A stretch of DNA of 35,997 bases from an uncultured Collinsella sp. (GTDB lineage: Bacteria; Actinomycetota; Coriobacteriia; Coriobacteriales; Coriobacteriaceae). The stretch spans positions 1 through 35,997 of the forward strand of contig CAUFRO010000021.1 of the NCBI GenBank assembly GCA_959027945.1, in the 5' to 3' direction. The notes beneath the pieces were generated by a model. The model was not told the DNA's origin and did not search any database. It was given only the letters and a program-made list of their open reading frames with translations. The position numbers were made by a program, and so were the translations under genes. This document shows, one piece after another, positions 13,896 through 21,898 of the stretch; the stretch's first letter is position 1; each line of letters begins with the position of its first letter.

Positions 13896-15271
13896 TAGCG
13901 CGGCTCGCCCACAACGGAGCCGGACAAATACCAGGTCTTGGCAACGTCAACGTCAACATCAACGATCTTGCCAACAAGCTGATCGATGCTGTAACCCTCG
14001 GGGATAGGCGCATGCACGGTCTGATTCTTGGGACTCTTGCCCAGCAGGACCGCGTCGTTCTTTTTACTCGTTCCCTCAATGAGCGCCGGAACCACAGTAT
14101 GAAGTTCACCCTGGTTATACTCATGTGCCGTGGTCTCGATAACCTTAACCAGGCGGTTGAAACGCCCGAGAATAACCTCATGCGGCGTAGGATCGTCAAT
14201 CTCTGCGGCCGGGGTACCGGCGCGCTTGGAATAGATGAAGGTATAGGCCTGGGCATAGCGGACCGTCTCGGCAAGTGAAAGCGTCTGCTCAAAGTCTTCT
14301 TCAGTCTCGCCCGGGAAGCCAACGATAATGTCAGTCGAGAGCGCGATATCGGGCATGCGGTTGCGAATGCGATCGACCAGGCCCAGATAGTCCTCGCGTG
14401 TATAACGGCGATTCATCTCTTTGAGGATCCGCGTCGAACCTGACTGGACGGCCAGGTGCAGCTGCGGCATAACAGCAGGCGTCTCGGCCATGGCGTCGAT
14501 GGTCTCGGGCAGCAGATCCTTGGGATGCGAAGACGTAAAGAAGATGCGCTCCACACCCGTATCGCCCACGGCACGCAGCAGATCGGCAAAACGCGGCTTG
14601 CCAAACAGATCGCGACCATATGAGTTAACGTTTTGGCCCAGCAGCGTAATCTCACGCACGCCCTGGCGCACCAAACCGGTCACCTCGTCGACAATCTCCT
14701 CGAAGGAGCGGCTCTTTTCGCGACCGCGCACGTACGGAACGATGCAATAGGTACAGAAATTATTGCAGCCCGTCATGATGGGCACCCAAGCGTGATACTG
14801 GGTCTCGCGATGCCACGGCATGCTCATGGCATCCGTATCCTCATGCTCATTGGTGCGGATATGACGCTTGCCATCAAGGAACGCCTCGGCAATGAGCTCT
14901 GCCACATGTGCGATGGAATGCGTACCAAAGATGACATTGACGTTATCGACGTTGGTGAGCAGGCCCTCGCCATCGCGCTGCGCGATGCAACCACCAACGG
15001 CAACCACACGCTTGCCCGAAGGCGAAGGCGGCAGGCTTTTACAGGAATTGCACTGGCCGTACAGGCGAGTATCGGCGGCCTCGCGCACGCAGCATGTCAT
15101 GAAGACAACAATATCGGCATGCTCGGGATCGAGCGCCATGAGGCAACCATACGAATCGAGCAGACCGCTCACACGCTCGGAGTCGTGCTGATTCATCTGA
15201 CAGCCAAAGGTGCGGATAAAGTAGGTTTTACCGGCAAGAATATCGCGTACGGAACGCTGGTCCATGTGCAT
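13895..15271 (-). CDS. miaB: tRNA-2-methylthio-N6-dimethylallyladenosine synthase MiaB
   Basis: A 458-residue radical-SAM enzyme that methylthiolates i6A37 made by MiaA. The N-terminal UPF0004 domain carries the auxiliary-cluster cysteines (Cys24, Cys60 or 61, Cys95). The radical-SAM triad is Cys169, Cys173 and Cys176 in CNNFCTYC, and a TRAM domain closes the protein (about 390-455). The start is at 15271, or at a second ATG at 15265; AGGAC lies close upstream and fits the second slightly better. It is the first of the tightly overlapped miaB-miaA-hflX set, downstream of spoVS. Confidence 0.96.
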   Translation of the reverse strand: MHMDQRSVRDILAGKTYFIRTFGCQMNQHDSERVSGLLDSYGCLMALDPEHADIVVFMTCCVREAADTRLYGQCNSCKSLPPSPSGKRVVAVGGCIAQRDGEGLLTNVDNVNVIFGTHSIAHVAELIAEAFLDGKRHIRTNEHEDTDAMSMPWHRETQYHAWVPIMTGCNNFCTYCIVPYVRGREKSRSFEEIVDEVTGLVRQGVREITLLGQNVNSYGRDLFGKPRFADLLRAVGDTGVERIFFTSSHPKDLLPETIDAMAETPAVMPQLHLAVQSGSTRILKEMNRRYTREDYLGLVDRIRNRMPDIALSTDIIVGFPGETEEDFEQTLSLAETVRYAQAYTFIYSKRAGTPAAEIDDPTPHEVILGRFNRLVKVIETTAHEYNQGELHTVVPALIEGTSKKNDAVLLGKSPKNQTVHAPIPEGYSIDQLVGKIVDVDVDVAKTWYLSGSVVGEPR

Positions 15272-15310
15272 AAGTCCTAACGATGGGGAGCGAAACGAGG
15301 CAAGCAGAAG

Positions 15311-15628
15311 CTATGCCACAGGCTTAACATCATCCATGACGACGTTATCCATAGCAGCTCGATTGATCTGGTGAACGTAGATAGAAAGGCGGATGGCCGT
15401 GCGCGACTCCCCGTTAATGAGGATGTCGGAGAACACAGGCGCGCAGGAAATATCAAAACCGGTTGGAATCAAAAAACCGCGCGCGATAGCAACGGCCTTA
15501 ATGGCCTGGTTGACAGCACCGGCACCGACACACTGGATGTTGACGGGTACACCATCCTTGACCATGCCGGCGATGGCGCCGGCAACGGACGCGGGCGATG
15601 ATTTGCTTGATACCTTCAGGCAATCCAT
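15311..15628 (-). CDS. spoVS: Stage V sporulation protein S (SpoVS), Alba-like
   Basis: A 105-residue (including start) small protein with the SpoVS block LKVSSKSSPASVAGAIAG and later VGAGAVNQAIKAVAIARGFL. Its core resembles the nucleic-acid-binding fold of Alba. AGGAG lies 6-7 nt before the ATG at 15628; the frame runs on upstream without a site. In Bacillus spoVS follows rny-ymdB. Here it follows rny and a GHKL ATPase. No sporulation gene set is seen and this group is not known to form spores, so its job must be something else, perhaps RNA or nucleoid binding. Confidence 0.93.
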   Translation of the reverse strand: MDCLKVSSKSSPASVAGAIAGMVKDGVPVNIQCVGAGAVNQAIKAVAIARGFLIPTGFDISCAPVFSDILINGESRTAIRLSIYVHQINRAAMDNVVMDDVKPVA

Positions 15629-15702
15629 GAAGAAACTCCTGCGTTTAAAAGTACGTTTTAACTGCAATAACTTTATCGTACCGAGTGGACTCGGTAAAGG
15701 CA

Positions 15703-16788
15703 CTATTCCTCTTTGGCAAGATCGAAGGTCACGGTGATACGATCACGCGAAACACGGATCTTTGGGTCGCCGCAAAGATTGAGATAGTACCGGGCGGCAA
15801 GGTCATTAAAGTCGCGCTCCACAGCACGCGAAAACTGTGCCATGTCATCCTTGGCAATACGCAGCCCACGACGATCCTTCGCGAGATCGACAGGAGCCGG
15901 CGCATGCGAGGATGAGTCACGCTCGCGCAGCAGACGCGCAGTCACACCGCGAACGGGCTTAATCTGCCCTGCCAAAATGCGATGGGCCGTGCGCTCGGAC
16001 ATTTCAAGACCCAAACCCGAACAAATACGAATAAAGTCCTCGGCATCAGAGGCAAGGCCTAAACGATCGACAACCGGAAGCTCGCTCTCATCATCAATAA
16101 ACAGGAGACGAGACGTATCGAGCCGACTTGACGCCTGAGCATAAAGGGTCGCGGCAATCTCAGACGGAGAACCAAGATAGACATCGCAACCACGCAACTC
16201 CTCGAGCGCAAAATCACAGGCAGCGCGAATAATATTATGCGGACCGCGAGCACAGACATAACGTCCGTCCTCATCCTTGACGGCCTGAGGCCAGCTGGAC
16301 TGATCGGCGCGCTCGCCAAGGCGGTCGGTAGCGACGCTCACTTTAAAAACCGAGCCAAGGTCAACATCCGACGCGACAACACGTGCCTCGTCGGTGTTCT
16401 GCTTAATCGAGAACAATGCCATGCCTCGACCATGTACGCCCCAACGGTCCATCTTCATGCTCTCGAGCTTAGACGTGACGCGAGCATCGAAGATGCGCTC
16501 CTGCATATCCTGCGGCACACCCGAGCCGTTATCCAGAAAGACGAGCGTACGGACGCCATCTTCCTTGGTCGTAGCGAGATAGACCTTGTCGGCGCCGGCA
16601 TCACGAGCGTTGCGCAGCATTTCAATGACAATATCCTCGACATGCTGAATGTCGTGCTTTGCCTGGCGCCGTTCAGCCTCCGAAACGCGGAGACGGACAT
16701 ACCCCTCGCCAAGGTTCTCCTCGACGCGAAGGTTGCCCTCCCCCGACATCGACGCGATAAATGAGATGAGCTCGTTCGCGTCGTTCAT
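15703..16788 (-). CDS. GHKL-type ATP-binding protein between rny and spoVS
   Basis: A 361-residue protein with an N-terminal GHKL (HSP90, gyrase, histidine kinase, MutL) ATP-binding domain. The N box is EDIVIEMLRNARDAGAD (Glu51 region to Asn60), the G1 box FLDNGSGVP (Asp86, Gly88, Gly90), and the G2 box WGVHGRGMALFSIKQ (117-129). The wording is closer to MutL/MORC-like ATPases than to histidine kinases, and there is no phosphotransfer domain or membrane helix. The C-terminal 170 residues are not recognised; ERTAHRILAGQIKPVRGVTA might be an HTH. It starts one base after the rny stop, so it is coupled to RNase Y, at the position held by the phosphodiesterase ymdB in Bacillus. A conformational switch acting with RNase Y is an inference. 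Confidence 0.75.
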   Translation of the reverse strand: MNDANELISFIASMSGEGNLRVEENLGEGYVRLRVSEAERRQAKHDIQHVEDIVIEMLRNARDAGADKVYLATTKEDGVRTLVFLDNGSGVPQDMQERIFDARVTSKLESMKMDRWGVHGRGMALFSIKQNTDEARVVASDVDLGSVFKVSVATDRLGERADQSSWPQAVKDEDGRYVCARGPHNIIRAACDFALEELRGCDVYLGSPSEIAATLYAQASSRLDTSRLLFIDDESELPVVDRLGLASDAEDFIRICSGLGLEMSERTAHRILAGQIKPVRGVTARLLRERDSSSHAPAPVDLAKDRRGLRIAKDDMAQFSRAVERDFNDLAARYYLNLCGDPKIRVSRDRITVTFDLAKEE

Positions 16789-16789
16789 G

Positions 16790-18340
16790 TTATTTAGCGA
16801 TATCGACAGCGCGGCTCTCGCGAATCACGACGACGCGCACCTGACCGGGATACTCCATCTCTTCCTCGATCTGATGGGCGATGTCATGAGCCAAGACCGT
16901 GGACTGAGCATCGGAAATCTTGTCCGGCTGAACCATGACGTGGACCTCGCGACCAGCCTGCATGGCATAGGTACGCTCGACGCCTTCATGGGAGTTGGCA
17001 ATCTCCTCGAGCTTCTCAAGACGCTTGATGTAGTTCTCGGCAGACTCGCGACGGGCACCGGGGCGAGAGGCGGAGACGGCATCGGCGGCCTGTACCAGGA
17101 CATCGAGCACCGTGTTGGGGTCGACATCGGCATGGTGAGCCTCGATAGCGTGGACGATAACGGGCTTCTCACCATAACGGCGGGCAAGCTCGGCGCCGAT
17201 GACGGCATGCGGGCCCTCGACGTCGTGGTCGATTGCCTTGCCAAGGTCGTGCAGCAGGCCGGCGCGCTTGGCGGTCACAACGTCCAGGCCAAGCTCGGAA
17301 GCCATCACGCCGCACAGGTCAGAGACTTCGAGGGAGTGCTGAAGCACGTTCTGACCAAACGAAGTACGGTAGCGCAGGGCACCAAGGGTCTTGACGATCT
17401 CGGGATGCAGGTCGTGAATGCCGGTATCGAAGGCAGCCTGCTCGCCAGCCTCGCGCACGCGCTGCTGAACCAGGTCGGCAGCCTTGTGATACATCTCCTC
17501 GATGCGAGCGGGGTGAATGCGGCCGTCGGCGATGAGGTTCTCGAGGGCAACACGAGCGGTCTCACGACGGACCGGGTCGAAGCTCGAAAGAACGACGGTC
17601 TCGGGCGTATCGTCGATCACGAGGTTGACACCGGAAACCTGCTCGAAGGTCCGGATGTTGCGACCCTCGCGACCGATGATACGGCCCTTGAGGTCATCAG
17701 AGGGAATGTGCACGGAGGTAACGGTGACCTCGGCGGTGTGGTCGGCAGCGCAGCGCTGAATCGCCAGGGACAGAATCTCCTGGGCGGTCTTGTGGCACTC
17801 GGCGCGAACCTGCTGCTCGGACTCGCGAATGATCGTGGCGGCCTCGTGGGTGACCTCGCCGCGAACCTTATCGAGGAGCTCCTTGTGGGCGTCCTCGCGG
17901 GTAAGGTCGGCAATACGCTCGAGCTCGGAGGTCTGCTTAGTGCAGAGCTCCTCAAGCTCGCGGGAGCGCTTCTCGACCTGACCGGCCTGGCTGGACAGCT
18001 GGTGCTCACGCTTGTCGAGAGCGTCGTTTCGGCGATCAAGGGACTCCTCGCGCTGCATCACGCGGTTCTCAAGCGTACGAATCTCGCTCTTACGCTGCTT
18101 GTCCTCGGCCTCGGCGGCCTGCTTGTTCTTGATGATCTCCTCTTTAGCCTCGAGCAGAGCCTCTTTTTTGAGGGTCTCGGCCTGACGCTTAGCATCACCG
18201 ATCAGGGACTCAGCCTGTGCGTGTGCCGACCTGATCTTTTCGTCGGCCTCGTGAAGACTACCCTGCTTGGCGGTGCGCATGTAGGCGATGGCGGCGATGG
18301 CACCCAAAACGATGCCAACGAGCGCTGCGATGATAGGCAT
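16790..18340 (-). CDS. rny: Ribonuclease Y
   Basis: A 516-residue membrane-tethered endoribonuclease that starts decay of many mRNAs. One N-terminal membrane helix (PIIAALVGIVLGAIAAIAY) is followed by a long charged coiled coil (about 30-195), a KH domain (VHIPSDDLKGRIIGREGRN) and an HD domain with LLHDLGKAIDHD. I chose the ATG at 18340, with AGGAG 5 nt upstream; a GTG two codons earlier lies within that site. It has its own promoter about 165 bp upstream (18507-18535). It leads an operon with the GHKL ATPase, spoVS, miaB, miaA and hflX. Confidence 0.96.
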   Translation of the reverse strand: MPIIAALVGIVLGAIAAIAYMRTAKQGSLHEADEKIRSAHAQAESLIGDAKRQAETLKKEALLEAKEEIIKNKQAAEAEDKQRKSEIRTLENRVMQREESLDRRNDALDKREHQLSSQAGQVEKRSRELEELCTKQTSELERIADLTREDAHKELLDKVRGEVTHEAATIIRESEQQVRAECHKTAQEILSLAIQRCAADHTAEVTVTSVHIPSDDLKGRIIGREGRNIRTFEQVSGVNLVIDDTPETVVLSSFDPVRRETARVALENLIADGRIHPARIEEMYHKAADLVQQRVREAGEQAAFDTGIHDLHPEIVKTLGALRYRTSFGQNVLQHSLEVSDLCGVMASELGLDVVTAKRAGLLHDLGKAIDHDVEGPHAVIGAELARRYGEKPVIVHAIEAHHADVDPNTVLDVLVQAADAVSASRPGARRESAENYIKRLEKLEEIANSHEGVERTYAMQAGREVHVMVQPDKISDAQSTVLAHDIAHQIEEEMEYPGQVRVVVIRESRAVDIAK

Positions 18341-18506
18341 GCTCACTCCTTTTTATGGATTCGTTACACAACAAAGCGAACCGTCCTTACGAACGGCTCG
18401 CGACATTTGAGTAATATGGGCGCAGCTTATGCGGGTCGGATACAGATAAACATATAAACAAACTCATCACAGATGAGCACATATCACAAAGCAAATGACA
18501 GTGTTT
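18341..18506 (-). promoter_or_regulatory. Long structured leader of rny
   Basis: About 160 nt lie between the proposed transcription start and the rny ATG. On the mRNA, GCGAGCCGT and ACGGTTCGC (18401-18393 and 18384-18376) form a 9-bp hairpin with one G-U pair. CTCATC and GATGAG (around 18463-18477) form another. Nothing matches a riboswitch I know. RNase autoregulation through the leader would be plausible. Confidence 0.45.
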
Positions 18507-18535
18507 ATCGTACGTTGAACCACAACAACTGTCAA
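18507..18535 (-). promoter_or_regulatory. Promoter of the rny operon
   Basis: On the minus strand TTGACA (18535-18530) and TACGAT (18512-18507) are 17 bp apart. The -35 is perfect and the -10 has four of six matches. It lies just after the recX terminator. Confidence 0.7.
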
Positions 18536-18540
18536 ATAAA

Positions 18541-18583
18541 TGGCCCCGGCACGGCGGCTAAAACGCGGTGAACGGCAGGGCCA
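18541..18583 (-). terminator. Probable terminator after recX
   Basis: On the minus strand TGGCCC pairs with GGGCCA at the ends of a GC-rich imperfect stem, followed by TTTATTTG. The middle of the stem has mismatches. Confidence 0.55.
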
Positions 18584-18597
18584 CAAAACGCATACGC

Positions 18598-19290
18598 CTA
18601 AACCGCACATTCCTCGCGTTCGGCATCGAGGCGTGCCTTAACGGCATCGGCGGCGATGTGATACGAGAAGCCCTTGCCCATCAAAAACCGAACCAGTTTT
18701 TCGAATCCGCGCGTCTCTGGAACACGCCGCTTGGCGAGTAGGGCTGACGCACGCGCCAAATCGTCTTCGACGGCAAAATAATCCTCGGGATAACCGGGAA
18801 TGTCATCGAGCACGACATGACGGCGCTTGAGCTCGGTCTCGATTTTGCGCTGTCCCCAACCGCGCCGCTTGCGCTCCTCGATAAAGTACGAGCAAAAGCG
18901 GTTCTCGTCTAAAAAGTGATATTCGGTGGCGCGCTCGACGGCGAAATCGATCGCGGGCTGGTGAAAGCCGTAGCGAGCCAGCTTGTCACGGACCTCACCC
19001 GTCGCATGGTCGCGGCGCGATAACATCTCGGTCACCATGGTAAGCGCACATTTACGCTCGATGAGCTGCACCGCCTCACGAAAGTCGTCCCAATCACAGG
19101 GAAGATCGGGGCGGTTTTTGACATACAGCCGCGCGACCCGCACGGGAATCCAAATGGACCGCTCAAAACCGCCCTCAAGCTCACAATCGATATGTGCGCA
19201 AGGCTTTTTGGACGCATACCCGCTCGAGAACGAGGAGGCCGCCTTCTTGTCGGGAAAGACGACCGTGGCCTCGGTCACCGTATACGACAT
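18598..19290 (-). CDS. recX: Regulatory protein RecX
   Basis: A 230-residue helical-repeat protein that binds RecA filaments and restrains their activity. Residues from about 75 on carry the RecX three-helix repeats: LSRRDHATGEVRDKLARYGF, then FLDENRFCSYFIEERKRRGWG, then FLMGKGFSYHIAADAV. The first 70 residues are a less conserved extension. It begins 11 nt after the recA stop, so it is co-transcribed with recA and under the same LexA box. No clear ribosome site precedes the ATG, which suggests translation coupled to recA. Confidence 0.9.
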   Translation of the reverse strand: MSYTVTEATVVFPDKKAASSFSSGYASKKPCAHIDCELEGGFERSIWIPVRVARLYVKNRPDLPCDWDDFREAVQLIERKCALTMVTEMLSRRDHATGEVRDKLARYGFHQPAIDFAVERATEYHFLDENRFCSYFIEERKRRGWGQRKIETELKRRHVVLDDIPGYPEDYFAVEDDLARASALLAKRRVPETRGFEKLVRFLMGKGFSYHIAADAVKARLDAEREECAV

Positions 19291-19301
19291 GAGCGTAACC
19301 G

Positions 19302-20450
19302 CTACTCGTCGTCATCATCGAGCATGGCGGAACCATCGATGGCGTAAAGCTCGTCAAACTCCTCAGGCGCAGGCTGATCGGTCAGCTCGACCTCGGACGG
19401 AGCATCGTCATCAAACTCAAGTCCGCAGGCAAGGCGGACCTTATGCTCAATCTCGTCGGCACAATCGGGGTGTTCGCGCAGGAACGCCTTGGCGGCCTCG
19501 CGACCGTTGCCGAGCTTGTCCTCGCCATAGGCAAACCAGGAGCCCATCTTCTTGCAGATGCCGCACTCGACAGCCATGTCCAGAATCGAGCCCTCCTTAG
19601 AGATGCCCGTACCGTACATGATGTCGAACTCAGCAGAACGGAACGGAGCCGCCACTTTGTTCTTAACGACCTTGGCGCGCACGCGGTTACCGATAACCTC
19701 GTCCTTAAGCTTAATGCTGTCGATGCGGCGAATGTCGATACGAACCGAAGAGAAGAACTTAAGGGCGCGGCCGCCCGTCGTAGTCTCGGGGTTGCCGAAC
19801 ATGACGCCGATCTTCTCACGCAGCTGGTTAATGAAGATGCACGTCGTGTTGGACTTGGACAGCGAGCCGGCGAGCTTGCGGAGCGCCTGGCTCATCAGGC
19901 GAGCCTGAAGACCGACCGTAGTGTCGCCGATTTCTCCCTCGATCTCGGCACGCGGGGTCAGCGCGGCGACGGAGTCGACGACGATGGCATCGATGGCACC
20001 AGAACGCACAAGCATGTCAACGATTTCGAGCGCCTGCTCACCCGTATCGGGCTGGGAAATGAGCACCTCGTCGATATCCACACCGATGCGCGCGGCATAC
20101 GTGGGATCGAGCGCGTGCTCGGCATCGATAAATGCCACAACGCCACCCATTGCCTGGGCCTCGGCCAAGATCTCGAGCGAAAGCGTCGTCTTACCGGAGG
20201 ACTCGGGACCGTAGATCTCGACGATTCGGCCGCGCGGCACACCGCCGATACCCAGAGCGGCATCGAGTGCCAGAGCGCCCGTAGGGATGGCCTCGACCTC
20301 GAGCTCGGGGCCACCGTCGCCGTACCTCATGATGGAACCCTGGCCGAATTTCTTCTCGATCTCGGCCTTGGTGGTGGCGATCATCTCATCGCGCTCTTTA
20401 CCCGTCGTGCGAGCATGAACGGTACGTACGGGACCTGAATTCTTGGCCAT
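19302..20450 (-). CDS. recA: Recombinase RecA
   Basis: A 382-residue recombinase that forms filaments on single-stranded DNA, drives strand exchange and triggers LexA self-cleavage. Walker A GPESSGKT is at 81-88. The VVDSVAALTP block (Walker B), the loop-1 region and INQLREKIGVMFGNPETT follow. The C-terminal tail is very acidic, ending in LDDDDE, as in other RecA proteins. I chose the ATG at 20450, with GAGGAGG 6 nt upstream. The promoter has a LexA box in its spacer. There is no sign of an intein. Confidence 0.98.
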   Translation of the reverse strand: MAKNSGPVRTVHARTTGKERDEMIATTKAEIEKKFGQGSIMRYGDGGPELEVEAIPTGALALDAALGIGGVPRGRIVEIYGPESSGKTTLSLEILAEAQAMGGVVAFIDAEHALDPTYAARIGVDIDEVLISQPDTGEQALEIVDMLVRSGAIDAIVVDSVAALTPRAEIEGEIGDTTVGLQARLMSQALRKLAGSLSKSNTTCIFINQLREKIGVMFGNPETTTGGRALKFFSSVRIDIRRIDSIKLKDEVIGNRVRAKVVKNKVAAPFRSAEFDIMYGTGISKEGSILDMAVECGICKKMGSWFAYGEDKLGNGREAAKAFLREHPDCADEIEHKVRLACGLEFDDDAPSEVELTDQPAPEEFDELYAIDGSAMLDDDDE

Positions 20451-20480
20451 GAATAGCCCTCCTCTTAACAACCTGCATCG

Positions 20481-20509
20481 ATAATAAACGAACGGCTGTT
20501 CGTGGTCAA
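20481..20509 (-). promoter_or_regulatory. recA promoter
   Basis: On the minus strand TTGACC (20509-20504) and TATTAT (20486-20481) are 17 bp apart. The spacer is almost filled by a LexA box, the same design as the LysM promoter. Confidence 0.88.
20490..20501. promoter_or_regulatory. LexA box of recA
   Basis: GAAC-GGCT-GTTC, a perfect dyad between the -35 and -10 elements of the recA promoter. It agrees with the boxes before lexA, which fixes the SOS motif of this organism as GAAC-N4-GTTC. Confidence 0.93.
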
Positions 20510-20551
20510 CCGTTCAGATAAATCATATGCAGGCGGTCTTTCCAAAAACCA

Positions 20552-20601
20552 ACCAAACGCCGACCAAACACTGACCAAATGCTTGACCACAAAGGACCAA
20601 A
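20552..20601. repeat. Five helically phased ACCAAA boxes upstream of recA
   Basis: ACCAAA (once ACCACA) begins at 20552, 20563, 20574, 20586 and 20596. The spacings are 11, 11, 12 and 10 bp, so the boxes lie on one face of the helix. Three are preceded by G and one by TG. They lie about 45-95 bp upstream of the recA -35. Confidence 0.7.
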
Positions 20602-20676
20602 TATGAACAAGGCAGGCAAAATTACATCTACAACCAGCACAAACGCCAAATGAGCCTAAGGTCCCTATCTCCACAA

Positions 20677-20700
20677 TTAAGGGGCCCGGAGGCCCCTTAA
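20677..20700 (-). terminator. Hairpin terminator after cinA
   Basis: TTAAGGGGCC pairs with GGCCCCTTAA over a 4-nt loop, 10 bp perfect. On the minus strand only ATT-rich sequence follows rather than a full T-run, but it sits 7 nt after the cinA stop. Confidence 0.75.
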
Positions 20701-20707
20701 AACACGT

Positions 20708-21244
20708 CTATTCCATAGAATCGAGCACGCAGACAATGCGACCCAGTGCCTCCGCGACCGCATGGGCACGAACACACGAACGATCGCCCTCATAGCGACA
20801 ACGAATGGAGTCCACAACCGGCACGCCCCCATCGGCAGAACGATGCGCCCAGCCAATATAGAAAGTGCCCGCCGGATCGTCCTCAGTACCACCGCCGGGG
20901 CCGGCATAACCCGTTGCGCTCACTGCAATATCGCTCTGGTACAACTCCAGCGAACCCGACGCCATCTCGCGCGCAGTTTGGTGCGACACCGCGGTGTAGC
21001 GGTCGAGCGTCTCCTGCTCAACACCCAGCACGCGATGCTTAATCTCATCGCAGTACGTCACCGCACCACCGCGCAGCACCGCCGAGGCACCAGGGATATC
21101 GGCGATCGTCGAGGCGATCATGCCAGCTGTCAGAGATTCAGCCGTCGAAACCGTCACGCCACGTAAACTTGCACGCTCGACAATATCGCGCGCCAGCTCC
21201 TCGTTATGTGCGGAAATCTGCTCAAAAGAGTCCGTCATACCCAC
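20708..21244 (-). CDS. cinA: CinA C-terminal domain, nicotinamide-nucleotide amidohydrolase
   Basis: A protein of about 178 residues made only of the CinA C-terminal (PncC) domain, which deamidates NMN to nicotinate mononucleotide in pyridine-nucleotide recycling. VSTAESLTAGMIASTIAD, GGAVTYCDEIKHRVLGV and TGYAGPGGGTEDDPAGTF are the family blocks. The N-terminal molybdopterin-binding half of full CinA is absent, as in E. coli PncC. The start may be the GTG at 21244 or the ATG at 21238; neither has a strong ribosome site, which fits coupling to pgsA six bases upstream. It stands before recA as in many Gram-positives. Confidence 0.92.
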   Translation of the reverse strand: MGMTDSFEQISAHNEELARDIVERASLRGVTVSTAESLTAGMIASTIADIPGASAVLRGGAVTYCDEIKHRVLGVEQETLDRYTAVSHQTAREMASGSLELYQSDIAVSATGYAGPGGGTEDDPAGTFYIGWAHRSADGGVPVVDSIRCRYEGDRSCVRAHAVAEALGRIVCVLDSME

Positions 21245-21250
21245 CAGGAC

Positions 21251-21889
21251 CTAGACCGAAAAGACGATCTTGCGGCAGTTCCAGAAGTACTGGGCGCCCG
21301 AGATAACGGTCAAGACAACGGCAACGGCATACAGGAAGCGCGACACCGAGTAGATGCCGAGCGTCAGCGCCAACGGGCCAAGGTGCAAGCCGGCCATAGC
21401 AAAAACGCACAGGTAACCGCAGATGGAGACCATCGTGGTTGCCGTCTTGTACTTGCCGAGCTTATCGGCCGCAACGACCACACCGGCCGCACTCGCGACC
21501 ATGCGAAGGGCGCTCACCAGCAGCTCACGAAACAGGATAATGAACACCGACCACACGGTCACCGCGCCAAAATCCAAGAACAGCAGCAGGGCCGAGAACA
21601 CGAGCAGCTTATCGGCGATGGGGTCCAAGAATTTACCGAAGTCGGTGATCTCATTGCGCGAACGCGCCAGATAACCGTCGACCTTATCGGTACACGACAG
21701 GATTACATACAGAATGAAGGCAGCGGCGGCGAGCGGGCCGTCGAAATGGCTCCAATCCGTACCGGCAACACTCGTGTGAGAAAGCGCCGACACGATCATG
21801 AACACCGGGATAAAGACGATGCGAACGCACGTCACGATGTTGGCGGGCGTCCAGACACTCGTCAGTTCCTTATTGCTCTCGTTAGCCAC
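21251..21889 (-). CDS. pgsA: CDP-diacylglycerol-glycerol-3-phosphate 3-phosphatidyltransferase
   Basis: A 212-residue membrane enzyme that makes phosphatidylglycerol phosphate, the committed step to phosphatidylglycerol and cardiolipin. The signature D-G-x2-A-R-x8-G-x3-D-x3-D is complete in VDGYLARSRNEITDFGKFLD and the following PIADK. It starts WTPANIVTCVRIVFIPVF, typical of PgsA, and has several hydrophobic segments. Its place between rimO and cinA-recA matches the pgsA-cinA-recA order of Bacillus, so this is the better candidate for the true PgsA than the paralog at 320. Confidence 0.95.
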   Translation of the reverse strand: MANESNKELTSVWTPANIVTCVRIVFIPVFMIVSALSHTSVAGTDWSHFDGPLAAAAFILYVILSCTDKVDGYLARSRNEITDFGKFLDPIADKLLVFSALLLFLDFGAVTVWSVFIILFRELLVSALRMVASAAGVVVAADKLGKYKTATTMVSICGYLCVFAMAGLHLGPLALTLGIYSVSRFLYAVAVVLTVISGAQYFWNCRKIVFSV

Positions 21890-21898
21890 GACGCTCTC

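Noticed and set aside
16649..18457. A 602-codon plus-strand frame opposite rny
   Set aside because: Same antisense effect; the minus strand encodes a complete RNase Y with all domains.
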